64,000 bases of DNA from Chthoniobacterales bacterium (GCA_003244145.1 QHBM01000024.1:1-64000), one strand, 5' to 3'; counted from the first letter of the stretch, positions 1-10,997 are shown. A program made the numbers and translations. Notes: generated by a model from the letters alone, not told the origin.

Positions 1-1675
<1,675 letters not shown>

Positions 1676-1823
1676 TCACCTATTTTCCGCTACAAATGGG
1701 GCCGGCGCCGGGCCCACGCACACTATCTTGTGGAAGGCGCAGGCTGTTTGTTTGGCGCTCTACGGGTGGAATTCCTGAGGCGCTTGACCAGCGCACGAGC
1801 GACCCCGAAAATGCCCGTCACTC

Positions 1824-2453
1824 ATGCGATCTCAAACTCTTTATGAAGCGCGTTGGATCTTCGCCGTGCTCGCGCTTCTCGGGGTCGCGAGCTGGTTCAT
1901 TTCGCTCTGGCTTCTTTTGCCCGTCCTTCTGTTAACCATCTACACGTTTTGGTTTTTCCGCGATCCCGCGCGGGTTTCACCGGATGACCCCGATGCGGTG
2001 CTCGCCGCGGCCGACGGGACGGTCGCCGACATCACGGAGCTTGAAGAAACTGAAGTGCTGCACGCTCGGCAAAAACGAGTCGGAATATTTCTCTCCGTTT
2101 TCGATGTGCACACCAATCGCGCGCCGGTCCAGGGCAAAATTATTTATCGAAAAGCGCACGCCGGACTTTGTCTCGACGCGCGCCACGCAGATTGTACCAC
2201 GAAAAACCGGGCGATGACCTGGGCCTTCAAGAATGCGCGCGGCACCTTCGTCGTCCGGCAACTGACCGGCATGATCGCGCGCCGGATTGTCGGCTGGGCG
2301 AACGTTGGGGACGAGCTCAAGAAAGGCGAACACTTCGGGATGATTCGCTTCGGATCGCGAACGGAAGTATATTTGCCGCTCGACGCCGTGGTGCTGGTGA
2401 AAGTGGGGGACCGCGTGACTGGCGGGACGAGTGTGATCGCCCGGCTTCGCTGA
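1824..2453 (+). CDS. psd: phosphatidylserine decarboxylase proenzyme, short form
   Basis: Decarboxylates phosphatidylserine to phosphatidylethanolamine at the inner membrane. The 209-aa protein is the short PSD form. It has two N-terminal membrane helices (about residues 12-45), then FFRDP, VHTNRAPVQG and the self-cleavage site RFGSRTEVYLP (G177-S178), where Ser becomes the pyruvoyl group. It stops 3 bp before pssA, which makes its substrate, so the two are almost certainly co-transcribed. The stretch between about residues 108 and 130 (KAHAGLCLDARHADCTT) looks less conserved than I would expect. Start chosen at the ATG giving MRSQTLYEARW. Confidence 0.9.
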   Translation: MRSQTLYEARWIFAVLALLGVASWFISLWLLLPVLLLTIYTFWFFRDPARVSPDDPDAVLAAADGTVADITELEETEVLHARQKRVGIFLSVFDVHTNRAPVQGKIIYRKAHAGLCLDARHADCTTKNRAMTWAFKNARGTFVVRQLTGMIARRIVGWANVGDELKKGEHFGMIRFGSRTEVYLPLDAVVLVKVGDRVTGGTSVIARLR

Positions 2454-2456
2454 AGG

Positions 2457-3278
2457 ATGAGCGCACCCAATCCGAAAATTTATCTCCTGCCGAATTTGAT
2501 GACGGCGGGGAATTTGTTTTGCGGATTCGCCGCCGTGCTCTGCATTTACGACGGCGCGCAGGAAACCAACTACAGCGTCGCGGCGATGAAATTCCACGAC
2601 GCGATCTGGTTCATTCTCGCGGCCTGCATTTTCGATTTGCTCGACGGACGCCTTGCGCGCCTCGGTGGGCATGACAGCCCGTTTGGCCGTGAGTTCGATT
2701 CGCTTGCGGATATCGTATCATTCGGCATGGCGCCGGCGCTATTGGTTTACCAAGTTGTCCTCGGCGAATTCCACAACCTCGGCTGGATGATCGCGTTTGT
2801 TTATCTGGCTTGCGGCACGTTGCGTCTGGCCCGCTTCAATTGTGTTGCCGCCCAAGGCGAAACCACCGGTGCCGACAAGAACTTCACGGGTTTTCCGATT
2901 ACCGCCGCCGCTGGTGTGATCGCGTCGATCACGCTGTTTCTCTTATGGCTCGACGAAGGCCAGCGTTCGCTCGGCAGGTGGAAATACGTCCTGCCATTTT
3001 TGATGCTCTTTTTGTCGTTCATGATGTTCAGCAAGTTTCGTTATCCCAGTTTCAAAGCGGTCAACTGGCGCACGACCCAGACGACTCCGCGGTTTTTGTT
3101 CGTGATCGCCCTTATCGCCGTCACGGTGAAATTTTATCAATGGATGGCGGCGATCATTTTCCTGGTCTATCTGCTTTACGGATTTCTCCGTCCGCTGCTT
3201 TCGCCGAAAAGGCGCCGTGAAATCGAAGAAGAGCTCGGCGAGGAACCCGAAGTCGAGACGATCGAAGAATCGCCGTAG
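2457..3278 (+). CDS. pssA: CDP-diacylglycerol--serine O-phosphatidyltransferase
   Basis: Makes phosphatidylserine from CDP-diacylglycerol and serine. The CDP-alcohol phosphotransferase signature DG-x2-AR-x8-G-x3-D-x3-D is complete (D63, G64, A67, R68, G77, D81, D85). About seven hydrophobic helices cover the 273 residues; the tail is acidic (REIEEELGEEPEVETIEES). The gene starts 3 bp after psd and forms a two-gene phosphatidylethanolamine operon with it. The psd-pssA order is common in several phyla. Confidence 0.93.
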   Translation: MSAPNPKIYLLPNLMTAGNLFCGFAAVLCIYDGAQETNYSVAAMKFHDAIWFILAACIFDLLDGRLARLGGHDSPFGREFDSLADIVSFGMAPALLVYQVVLGEFHNLGWMIAFVYLACGTLRLARFNCVAAQGETTGADKNFTGFPITAAAGVIASITLFLLWLDEGQRSLGRWKYVLPFLMLFLSFMMFSKFRYPSFKAVNWRTTQTTPRFLFVIALIAVTVKFYQWMAAIIFLVYLLYGFLRPLLSPKRRREIEEELGEEPEVETIEESP

Positions 3279-3285
3279 CTTGGCT

Positions 3286-3306
3286 CTGCCGCTGAGACAG
3301 CGGCAG
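3286..3306. terminator. hairpin between convergent genes
   Basis: CTGCCGCTG (3286-3294) and CAGCGGCAG (3298-3306) form a perfect 9-bp stem with a 3-nt loop. It fills the gap between the ends of pssA and the convergent nucleotidyltransferase gene. There is no T-tract on either side, so it may be a bidirectional stop or a repeat-type hairpin rather than a classical intrinsic terminator. Confidence 0.45.
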
Positions 3307-4014
3307 CTACAACTTGTTAAGCCGCGCGAGAATCTCGGGATCGCGGACGTCGGCCCAATCGCCGCTCAGTTCGAGCGCCTGCACTTTCTTTCCGGCGAGG
3401 GCGAGATTGCGAATCGCGTCGGTCAGTTCGTATTCGCCGCGGGGCGATCGTTCCAGTTTCGCGATGAACTCGAAAATGGCCGGCTTGAATCCGTAGACGC
3501 CCGCGTTGTACCATGGACTCGTCGGCTCGCCCGGTTTCGGTTTTTCACGAAGGTCGATCAACTCGAACTTGTTGTTCACGAAGACGGCGCCGCCTTGAGA
3601 GACGTCCTCGTTTCGTTTCACGCTCACCACTGCTTCCGCCGCGGCGAGAGCATTGCGGATTCGCGGATAATTTTCCGGTGCGATCAAAATGTCGCCGTAA
3701 CTCAGAATGAATGGATCGCTGCCCGTAAATTGGCGGGCCAGCTCGACCACTTTGCCGGTGCCGTCCTGCACGATCTGGGTTTCGTAATCGATCTGGACGC
3801 CGAGCTTCGAGCCGTCGCCAAAAAATTCGCGGACGACCTCGGCCCGCCATCCAACGATGATCAGAAAATCGGCGAGGCCAGCGTCGCGCAATCCTTCAAT
3901 GATGTGTTGGAGCACCGGCTTGCCCCGAACCTGCAGCATCGGTTTGGGGAGCGCCTCCGTCAGTTCGCGCATCCTCGTCCCGCGACCTGCCGCGAGGAGA
4001 ACTGCTTTATTCAT
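3307..4014 (-). CDS. NTP_transferase-family sugar-phosphate nucleotidyltransferase
   Basis: Transfers a nucleotidyl group to a sugar 1-phosphate. The 235-aa protein is a single Rossmann-like domain with the family signature AAGRGTRMRELTEALPKPMLQVRGKPVL at the N-terminus (GxGTR and the KP motif), a catalytic-core aspartate in SYGDILI, and YNAGVYGFKP. It is close in size to RfbA/GCD1-type and MurNAc-1-P uridylyltransferase-type enzymes and lacks the C-terminal beta-helix of long GlmU/GlmM-type proteins. The sugar and nucleotide cannot be told from sequence alone. Transcribed divergently from the DoxX gene. Confidence 0.85.
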   Translation of the reverse strand: MNKAVLLAAGRGTRMRELTEALPKPMLQVRGKPVLQHIIEGLRDAGLADFLIIVGWRAEVVREFFGDGSKLGVQIDYETQIVQDGTGKVVELARQFTGSDPFILSYGDILIAPENYPRIRNALAAAEAVVSVKRNEDVSQGGAVFVNNKFELIDLREKPKPGEPTSPWYNAGVYGFKPAIFEFIAKLERSPRGEYELTDAIRNLALAGKKVQALELSGDWADVRDPEILARLNKL

Positions 4015-4049
4015 TGGCGTTGTGGCATCGATCGTTTCATTGTCGCGCC

Positions 4050-4451
4050 ATGCGACTGGCTTTCCTGGCGAAATACCGTGAATTCGGTTTGCTTCTCATT
4101 CGCGTCAGCATCGGGATTCTGTTCATCCTCTACGCCGCGCCCGCCTTGTTCGGCGGCCCCTCGGCCTGGGCGCATTTCGGCGCCGGCGCGCGCAATTGGG
4201 GTCTGCATTCGCATTTTCAAGTCTGGGGATTTCTCGCCGCGTTCCTGTGTTGCCTCGGCGGCGTGCTCATGATCTTCGGTTTATTTTTCCGCATTGGCGT
4301 CTTGCTCGTTCTCGCCCTGGCCGTCGGTCACGCTATCGGAGTGTGCAAGGGCAGCGGCTTTCGCATCGCCTTGCCTTCGATTGAAATGTGTTTCGTCCTG
4401 GCCGGTCTGCTCTTCGTCGGGCCGGGCGCATACAGCGTAGACAAAACATAA
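4050..4451 (+). CDS. DoxX-family membrane protein
   Basis: About 133 residues with four hydrophobic helices; the first runs through LLIRVSIGILFILYAAPALFG and the rest through the FRIGVLLVLALAVGH region. This is the usual DoxX/SURF4-like four-helix layout. The biochemical role of this family is not settled. The open frame begins at 4014, where it would overlap the divergent gene's start codon, so I chose the ATG at 4050 (MRLAFLAKYREFG). It ends 5 bp before the stop codon of the convergent BNR-repeat gene. Confidence 0.7.
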   Translation: MRLAFLAKYREFGLLLIRVSIGILFILYAAPALFGGPSAWAHFGAGARNWGLHSHFQVWGFLAAFLCCLGGVLMIFGLFFRIGVLLVLALAVGHAIGVCKGSGFRIALPSIEMCFVLAGLLFVGPGAYSVDKT

Positions 4452-4456
4452 CGTGC

Positions 4457-7400
4457 CTACTGCGGGATCGCGGGCTTCTCGCTCACTGAGATCGCCGGCA
4501 ATTCGACCTGTTTGATTAACGCCGCGATCTTCGGGACTTCCTCAGTCTTGATCTGGGTCCACTTCTTGATCTGTTCGTCCAGCCGCGCGTTCAGCATCTT
4601 GAAAACTTCGAGCTGCGGCTGCGTCGGCCCGTAGTCCGCGTATTCGATCGTGCGGCTGAATGAGTAGAACGATTCGTTGAGCATGTTCGGGAACGCGAGA
4701 TTTCCCTCGGAGCCCTTCATGTTGACCTGGATCAATTGTTCTTCGACCGCCGACATTTTCTTCACCAAATCATCGGCGGCGGTCAGCGCCGGTTTCAACC
4801 GTTCGTCCTCGCCGAAACGTTTCCGCAATCCCTGGATCTGGGTCTTCACGTTCCGAATTTCATTGATCGCCTGATGCAATTCGCCGATTCGATTCGCGAC
4901 TGTCGTCGATAGCTCAAACTGCTTCGGGATCGCAGGTTCGGCGTCCTTGATTCGCGGATCGATCACGAGATGGAGCGGCGCCGTCTGGGTCTTGCCGCCG
5001 ACCGTCAGTTTGAGTTGGTACTCGCCCGGCAGTGCGAGCGGGCCGCGTGGGCCTTCGCCATAATAGAAAGCGCCGGGTGTCTGGATCGGGTCGTCGTAAT
5101 GCAGGTCCCAGGCGAAGCGATTCATTCCCTCCGCCGCCGGAATTGTCCTCGGCGTCTCCACCTGGTCCGGCCATTCGGGCGGTTGATCGTTCGCCTTTTT
5201 TTCCTTGCTCGAAAGATGCCGCACGAGTTTCCCCTGCGCGTCCAGAATATCGAGAGTGACCTCATCCTTCGGCGCGGCCTTCAGGAAATAATTGAGGATC
5301 GCACCGGCGGGTGGGTTCTCTCCGGCCGGCTGTCGCTTGTCGATCTCCGTCGGGTAATGCAAACGCAACGCGGTTTGCGGTTGGTAGAGAAGCGCGTCCA
5401 TCTGCGCCGATTGCGCGTTCACCTGGCGCAACGGCGTGACGTCGTCGAGCACCCAGAACGAGCGCCCGTGCGTGGCCACAACGAGATCGTCGTCTTTCAC
5501 CACGAGATCGTGGATCGGCGAGACCGGTAGATTTAATTGGAGCGGCTGCCAGTGCGCGCCGTCGTCGAACGATACGAACACTCCGAGTTCCGTGCCGGCA
5601 TAGAGCAATCCGCGCCGCTTCGGATCTTCGCGCACCGCGTGCACGTTCGCTCCGTCGGGAATGCCGGTGGTAATGGCGGTCCAGGTTTTCCCGGCGTCGA
5701 CCGTTTTGAAAATGTATGGCTTCAGGTCATCGAGCTTGTGGCGATCGACCGCGACATAAGCCGTGTTCGCATCGTGCGGCGACGGTTCGATCAAATCCAC
5801 CGTGCTCCATTCCGGCATCTTCGGCGAAACGTTCGCCCAGTGCTGGCCTTCATCAGTCGTTAGGTGGACCAGGCCGTCATCGGTTCCGGCCCAAAGCATT
5901 CCTTTTTGTTTCGGCGATTCCGCCAGCGCGAAAACCGTGTCGTAATACTCGACCGAGGTGATGTCGTTCGTGAGCGGGCCGCCGCTGGGCTGTTGCTTGC
6001 TCTTGTCGTTGCGCGTCAGATCGCCGCTGATCGCCGTCCAGCTTTTTCCCTGGTCGGTGGTTTTGAAAACGCTCTCGGCGGCGGTGTAGATCGTGTCGGG
6101 ATTGTGCGGCGAAACCAGGAGCGGCGAGATCCATTGGAACCGGTGCGCGAGATCCACCGCGCCGTGCCCGGAGTTGTCGAGCGGGAGAACGCTCGCATCG
6201 TGCGAGTGCTCCTTGTTCTTATCGTAAACCGTCAGATAACCTTCGTTATTGGAATAAATCACGTGCCAATCTCGCGGATCGGGAATCACGAAACCGCATT
6301 CGCCGCCGCCCGCCACGAACCAATCCTGCGCGGTGATCACGCCCGAATCGGTCCGGCTCGCGATGCCGACATTCGAGTTGTCCTGTTGCGCGCCGTAGAT
6401 GTGATACGGAAACGCGTTATCGACCGCCACGTGATAAAACTGCGCGGTCGGTTGGTTGTTTTGCGTCGTCCAGGTTTTTCCGCCATCGGCTGAGATGCTG
6501 GCACCTCCGTCGTTCGCGTTCGCGATTCGCTGCGGATTTTGCGGATCGATCCAGAGCCCGTGATGATCGCCGTGACGCGCGGGCAGGAGCGTGAACGATT
6601 TCCCGCCATCGACCGAGCGAAAGAGTCCGGTGTTCAGAACGTAAACCGTGTCCGCCGCTTTCGGGTCCGCGTAAACTTTGCTGAAATACCAGGCGCGCTG
6701 CCGGAAGCGGCCGTCGTCATTCACGCGGGTCCATTTCGTTCCGCCATCTTCTGAGCGATACAAACCGCCTTCCTTCGCTTCGATCATGGCGTAAATGCGA
6801 TTCGAGTCCGCGCCGGAAACCGACACGCCGATGCGTCCGAGAATTCCTTCCGGCAGTCCATTTCCTTCGAGCCGTTTCCAGCTCGCGCCCCCATCTTCGG
6901 AGCGATACAAACCACTCCCGGGCCCGCCACTCGAGAAAAACCAGGGCTGGCGCTTCGCCTGCCAGAGCGCGGCGAAAACGACGTTGGAATTTTGCGGATC
7001 GAACACCACGTCGATGCCGCCGGTGTCCTGGTCTTTGCTCAGAACTTTGTTCCAGCTTTTGCCGCCGTCGGTCGTGCGAAAAATGCCGCGCTCCTGGTTG
7101 GCGCCGAAGATGTGGCCGAGCGCGGCCACGAGCACGATGTCGGCATTCTTCGGATCGACAATCAGCGCGCCGATGTGCCGGGAATCCTTTAGCCCGATGT
7201 TTTTCCAGGTCTTGCCGGCGTCGACCGATTTATACACGCCGGCGCCGTACGAGATATTTCCGCGCACTGCCGCTTCGCCGGTGCCGGCGTAGATCACATT
7301 GTGATCGGACGGAGCGACGGCGATCGCTCCGATGGATGAGATCGCTTCCTTGTCGAAAAGCGGCGCCCAATTCCCCCCGCCGTCCGTTGTTTTCCAAACG

Positions 7401-7636
7401 CCGCCGGCGACCGCGCCGAAATAATAAGTGCCCGGCTCTCCCGCGATTCCTTCGATGGCCAGCGCGCGCCCGCCTCGGAACGGGCCGACCTGCCGCCATT
7501 GCATCCCCCGGAAAAGTTTTTCATCGATCGATCCCGGTGCTCCCGGCGACGGCGAAGGATCGGCGGCGCGCGAAGCGGGCAGAGTGAAGAGGAAGAGGAA
7601 GAGGGCGAGGCGAGTGAAAAGAAAATCGAACGACAT
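4457..7636 (-). CDS. secreted BNR/sortilin-like beta-propeller repeat protein
   Basis: A 1059-aa exported protein. A signal peptide (MSFDFLFTRLALFLFLFTLPASRA) is followed by at least ten Asp-box/BNR repeats of the type TTDGGxxW, RSEDGGASW, SADGGKTW and TVDAGKTW over residues 40-700, as in VPS10/sortilin N-domains and 'photosystem II stability factor-like' proteins. The C-terminal 350 residues carry a beta-sandwich-like region (ILDAQGKLVRHLS) and then a helical, charged tail. Such proteins are abundant in Bacteroidota, Acidobacteriota and Verrucomicrobiota; a substrate is usually unknown. No catalytic residues of a glycosidase are evident to me. Confidence 0.85.
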   Translation of the reverse strand: MSFDFLFTRLALFLFLFTLPASRAADPSPSPGAPGSIDEKLFRGMQWRQVGPFRGGRALAIEGIAGEPGTYYFGAVAGGVWKTTDGGGNWAPLFDKEAISSIGAIAVAPSDHNVIYAGTGEAAVRGNISYGAGVYKSVDAGKTWKNIGLKDSRHIGALIVDPKNADIVLVAALGHIFGANQERGIFRTTDGGKSWNKVLSKDQDTGGIDVVFDPQNSNVVFAALWQAKRQPWFFSSGGPGSGLYRSEDGGASWKRLEGNGLPEGILGRIGVSVSGADSNRIYAMIEAKEGGLYRSEDGGTKWTRVNDDGRFRQRAWYFSKVYADPKAADTVYVLNTGLFRSVDGGKSFTLLPARHGDHHGLWIDPQNPQRIANANDGGASISADGGKTWTTQNNQPTAQFYHVAVDNAFPYHIYGAQQDNSNVGIASRTDSGVITAQDWFVAGGGECGFVIPDPRDWHVIYSNNEGYLTVYDKNKEHSHDASVLPLDNSGHGAVDLAHRFQWISPLLVSPHNPDTIYTAAESVFKTTDQGKSWTAISGDLTRNDKSKQQPSGGPLTNDITSVEYYDTVFALAESPKQKGMLWAGTDDGLVHLTTDEGQHWANVSPKMPEWSTVDLIEPSPHDANTAYVAVDRHKLDDLKPYIFKTVDAGKTWTAITTGIPDGANVHAVREDPKRRGLLYAGTELGVFVSFDDGAHWQPLQLNLPVSPIHDLVVKDDDLVVATHGRSFWVLDDVTPLRQVNAQSAQMDALLYQPQTALRLHYPTEIDKRQPAGENPPAGAILNYFLKAAPKDEVTLDILDAQGKLVRHLSSKEKKANDQPPEWPDQVETPRTIPAAEGMNRFAWDLHYDDPIQTPGAFYYGEGPRGPLALPGEYQLKLTVGGKTQTAPLHLVIDPRIKDAEPAIPKQFELSTTVANRIGELHQAINEIRNVKTQIQGLRKRFGEDERLKPALTAADDLVKKMSAVEEQLIQVNMKGSEGNLAFPNMLNESFYSFSRTIEYADYGPTQPQLEVFKMLNARLDEQIKKWTQIKTEEVPKIAALIKQVELPAISVSEKPAIPQ

Positions 7637-7707
7637 CTCCCAAGATGTCAGAGAGGACGCACGTCGTCGAGCGACATTGGCGCCGGCCTGCCGTAGGCCG
7701 GGTCTAC

Positions 7708-8931
7708 TCAGCGCCTGGACGCCGGAGCGGGCGCTATCGGCACTCCCGCTTCGTCCACTTCAATGATCCGAATCGGTTCCGGAATATTTAATTTCAGTCC
7801 CGACGGAGTCTGTTCGCGAGCCGCGCCGCGGCCGCGCTGAATCAAGTCCAGCTCGCGCCGCATCTTGCCTTTGTTCGTGCACGAGCTCATTGCGGTTTCT
7901 TCACTGACGATGCCCGCTTTGTAGGCCTCGATGATCGATTGGTCGAACGTATGCCAGCCGAGGGTCGATCCCGCTTCGATTATTTCCTGGAACGATTTGT
8001 TTTCCGATTCGCCGTAAACAATCGTTTCGCGCGTGCGCAGGCTGCTCCCCATGATCTCGGTCACGAGCAAACGGCCGCCGTCGATTTTGTTCACCAACCG
8101 CTGACTAATGACGTAACGCAACGTCTCGGACAGGCGCTGGCGAAGCTGCTGTTCCTCCTCGCGCGCGAACATTCCCAGAATCCGATTGATGGTTTGGCCG
8201 GCATTGATCGTGTGGAGCGTGCTGAAAACAATGTGGCCGGTTTCCGACGCAGTCATCGCGATCTCGAGCGTTTCGCGATCGCGAATTTCGCCGACCAGAA
8301 TGGCTTTCGGCGCCTGCCGCAACGCCGCCCGCAAACCGTCGGCGAAGTTTGGAAAATCATTGCCGAGCTCGCGCTGGCTGATCGCGCCCTTGCCGTGCGG
8401 ATGAAAAAACTCGATCGGATCCTCCAGCGTGACGATGTGGATCTCCTGGCTCTGATTCAATTCGTTCAGCATCGCGGCCAACGTAGTGGTCTTGCCAGTG
8501 CTGGTCCCGCCCGTCACCAGGATGATGCCGTTTTTCTCTTTGACGATTTCCCGAAAGATGGGCGGCAGCGCCAGTTTCTCGAGCGTCGGAATTTCCGATT
8601 GCATCTTCCGCATCACGATGGCGTGGCGGCCATTCTGTTTGAAAATGTTTACGCGGAAGCGGGCCAGATTTTCAATCACGTAACTGCAATCGCAGGAGCC
8701 GGTGGCGGAAAATTCCACCCGGAGCCGTTCGCTTCCGTTCATGATTTGGCCGGCGAGCTGTTCGATGAGCTGCGGCGTGAGCACGGGTTCGGGCGGGTCG
8801 ATGGCGAAAGGACTCAAGCGGCCGTGGACTTCGACCAGGGGCGGTTTGTCCGAGATAAAAAGCAGGTCCGAGACGCCCTCAGCGCTCCCGAGCATACCCG
8901 TCAGCAATGCATCAATGCTCTGGCGATCCAT
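7708..8931 (-). CDS. PilT/PilU-like type IV pilus retraction ATPase
   Basis: A 407-aa hexameric secretion-type ATPase. An N-terminal PAS-like domain (SDLLFISDKPPLVEVHGRL) precedes the RecA-like core. The Walker A motif is GGTSTGKTTT (141-150), where PilT normally has GPTGSGKSTT. The Asp box (TLEDPIEF), Walker B (AILVGEIRDRET) and His box (HIVFSTLHTINA) are present. The C-terminal 60 residues (KGKMRRELDLIQRG and on) extend past the PilT core and resemble PilU-type tails. No pilin or pilQ genes are adjacent, and the nearby T2SS genes lack a local gspE, but the AIRNLIRE-like retraction features make PilT/PilU likelier than GspE. Confidence 0.82.
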   Translation of the reverse strand: MDRQSIDALLTGMLGSAEGVSDLLFISDKPPLVEVHGRLSPFAIDPPEPVLTPQLIEQLAGQIMNGSERLRVEFSATGSCDCSYVIENLARFRVNIFKQNGRHAIVMRKMQSEIPTLEKLALPPIFREIVKEKNGIILVTGGTSTGKTTTLAAMLNELNQSQEIHIVTLEDPIEFFHPHGKGAISQRELGNDFPNFADGLRAALRQAPKAILVGEIRDRETLEIAMTASETGHIVFSTLHTINAGQTINRILGMFAREEEQQLRQRLSETLRYVISQRLVNKIDGGRLLVTEIMGSSLRTRETIVYGESENKSFQEIIEAGSTLGWHTFDQSIIEAYKAGIVSEETAMSSCTNKGKMRRELDLIQRGRGAAREQTPSGLKLNIPEPIRIIEVDEAGVPIAPAPASRR

Positions 8932-8995
8932 TCGTTCCCGAAAAGTTAGCTAGGATCGTGCCCGTGCCGGAAACTCGGAGGCTCGGGCGCGGTTG

Positions 8996-10102
8996 TTACG
9001 GAACGGTCTCCAACTGCTCCACGATCCGCGCGTCCGGAGCGGGCTGAGGCGTCTCTTCGAACTCCGGCGGCAAACCGCGCAAATGCCTGGCTCCATAATA
9101 GGAGCCGACCACCACGATCGCGGCGACACCCTGGGCCAGCAGCGTTTCGTAAGTTGGGAAAATCGCGAACCACATTCCGACCCAGGCCGGCAGGATGTTG
9201 ACCAGCCACGGAATTTCTGTGCGCGAAATCCAATGGGCCAATTGCATTTCCTGCGCTTGTTCACCCACCATCACGAGCAAGACGACGCCTAGCAGAATGC
9301 CGGTCGTGATCAGCATTTTCCGATAGGGAAGACGTTGCTGGAGCACAAACGTCAGCACCGCGACCATTCCCGAAAGCAAGAGACCGAGGAGCGCGCCTTT
9401 CAAAACGACACCGCCGCCCAGGCGCAACTGGTAGCTCTGCAAAAAGAGGACGACTTCGAACCCTTCGCGATAGAGCGAGGTGAATCCGAGCAGGACCAGT
9501 CCCCACCACAAACGCGAGTGGGTCGATCTGCGTCCATTGGCCAGCAGCGTTTTCCGCCGCCGGTTATGCGCGCGAATCCAGCCGCCCCAGTAAATCTTGT
9601 GGAAAAACCAGTTCATGATCACGAGCAAGACCACCACCGCCAGCAGCCCGGTGGCCGCCTGGAGATCGAGCGCCGGCACGCTCTCCATGAGCGATCCGAG
9701 AATCCGCACCGCGATTAACCAGGTGATCAACGTCGCGCCGAAGGCGACCCCGGCGCCCACCGCCACGGGACGGCGATGCGCCTGCTTCGTCCCGGTCATG
9801 CTCGCGGTGATGGCCGCCAGGACGAGAATGCATTCGAGACCTTCCCGGAAAACGAGCACGCCGATATCGAGAAACGCGACGGTCGAGCTGGTATTGGGCC
9901 GCAACGGATCGGGCGCGCCCTTTTCGGTCAGGCCCTGCCAGATCAGGACCGCCACCACAGCCGCGGCGGCGACACAAAGGATGGCCGCGATCATCCCCGA
10001 CCGGCGTCGCGTGACAGCGCGGGCGGTGCGACAATGGGGCGAGCAAGGGTCGGGAGTTGCCTCGACCGTTTCGGGCTTTGCCGCCGGCATGATTCCCTTC
10101 AC
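8996..10102 (-). CDS. FTR1-family iron permease
   Basis: A polytopic membrane protein of 368 aa with two copies of the iron-binding REGxE motif: REGLE in VFREGLECILVLAAI and REGFE in YREGFEVVLFLQSYQ. This duplication is the hallmark of the EfeU/Ftr1 family, which moves iron across the inner membrane. A cytoplasmic N-terminus with HCRTARAVTRRRS precedes the first helix. The C-terminus is polar (PPEFEETPQPAPDARIVEQ). No EfeO or EfeB partner is adjacent, so the electron or iron donor is unclear. Confidence 0.85.
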   Translation of the reverse strand: MKGIMPAAKPETVEATPDPCSPHCRTARAVTRRRSGMIAAILCVAAAAVVAVLIWQGLTEKGAPDPLRPNTSSTVAFLDIGVLVFREGLECILVLAAITASMTGTKQAHRRPVAVGAGVAFGATLITWLIAVRILGSLMESVPALDLQAATGLLAVVVLLVIMNWFFHKIYWGGWIRAHNRRRKTLLANGRRSTHSRLWWGLVLLGFTSLYREGFEVVLFLQSYQLRLGGGVVLKGALLGLLLSGMVAVLTFVLQQRLPYRKMLITTGILLGVVLLVMVGEQAQEMQLAHWISRTEIPWLVNILPAWVGMWFAIFPTYETLLAQGVAAIVVVGSYYGARHLRGLPPEFEETPQPAPDARIVEQLETVP

Positions 10103-10237
10103 GCCGCAAAATTAACACATCACTCTGTTTACTGCTGCCGTTCGCTTGCCTTTTTTTAGCGGAGCCTTGCGGGTCGTCGCTTGTCCGCGATCAACCGGTT
10201 GTTAGTCTGTAAGGCGTGGATTTCGAATTCGAGACGT

Positions 10238-10459
10238 ATGAAAAAGTCACAAACTGAACCAACCACGAGGGAGAATCTCGAGGAGAAGTTCCAGCGCGGC
10301 GAAGAGGTACTGGATTATTTCAACGTTCAAAAGGCTAACGTTATCAAGCCGTCCAAGCGCGCGGGCTCGTCTTCTGTCAGGCGCGAATCGGCGTCAACCA
10401 TAGCGGTCAAGGAAGACTCGGCGCGCTATCGAAAAGTCTCGAAAGAGAATCCGAGGTAA
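10238..10459 (+). CDS. small antitoxin-like protein of unknown function
   Basis: A 73-aa basic ORF. Its first part (NLEEKFQRGEEVLDYFNVQKANVIKP) resembles the N-terminal segment found ahead of ribbon-helix-helix domains in CopG/BrnA-type antitoxins, but no ribbon-helix-helix follows; the rest is Ser/Arg/Lys rich. There is no toxin gene beside it. I chose the ATG at 10238 over an upstream one at 10181 because the upstream segment has no coding character. It could be a truncated antitoxin or a lineage-specific small protein. Confidence 0.45.
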   Translation: MKKSQTEPTTRENLEEKFQRGEEVLDYFNVQKANVIKPSKRAGSSSVRRESASTIAVKEDSARYRKVSKENPR

Positions 10460-10523
10460 AAGCGGTTTGCCGCTGGTGCGGGCCGCTTTCTTGTGATTTC
10501 CGGCGGAGCGCGTAACTTTTTCG

Positions 10524-10997
10524 ATGCGTCGCGACCAGGGCTTCACGTTGATCGAGATGGCGATTGCCGTCGTGATCATGGTCGTAATCATGATGCTCGC
10601 GGTGCCGAGCATTAACGGAGTCCTTGCTGATCGGCGCCTGCGCCGATCGCTCGATGAATTCAACGGCCTCGTCCGCAAGGCCCAGGAACACAGCATCGCT
10701 GAGCGCCGCGCTTACCTCATCACCTGGAACAACGGCAAGATCGGCCTGCGCCCCGAGGGTCTGCTCAAGGGAGAAGATCCGGCGCCGGTGGCGACGCTGA
10801 AGTTGAGCCGGGACGAATCTTTCAGGCTCTCCTTTCCGGCGGCGCTGGAAAACGAGCCGCCTCCAGAATGGATTTTTTGGCCATCGGGTAATTGTGAGCC
10901 GGCCGTGGTGACCTATCGCGGAAAGGACGGCGGCTGGACGGCAAGATATTCGGCGCTGACTGCGCGCGCCGAACTCGCAAATTATGTCACGAAGTAA
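10524..10997 (+). CDS. gspH: type II secretion minor pseudopilin GspH-like
   Basis: 157 aa with a class III signal: MRRDQG then FTLIEMAIAVVIMVVIMMLAVP, cleavage expected after Gly with Glu at +5. The hydrophobic helix is followed by the GspH-like region RLRRSLDEFNGLVRKAQEHSIAERR and a beta-rich C-terminal part. It is the first gene of a tightly packed series in which neighbours overlap by 4-20 bp, in the order expected for T2SS minor pseudopilins (H-I-J-K). Confidence 0.85.
   Translation: MRRDQGFTLIEMAIAVVIMVVIMMLAVPSINGVLADRRLRRSLDEFNGLVRKAQEHSIAERRAYLITWNNGKIGLRPEGLLKGEDPAPVATLKLSRDESFRLSFPAALENEPPPEWIFWPSGNCEPAVVTYRGKDGGWTARYSALTARAELANYVTK

Noticed and set aside
1696-1716. GC-rich palindrome GGGCCGGCGCCGGGCCC as an operator
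   Set aside because: Very GC-rich self-complementary runs occur by chance here; its position fits neither candidate promoter.
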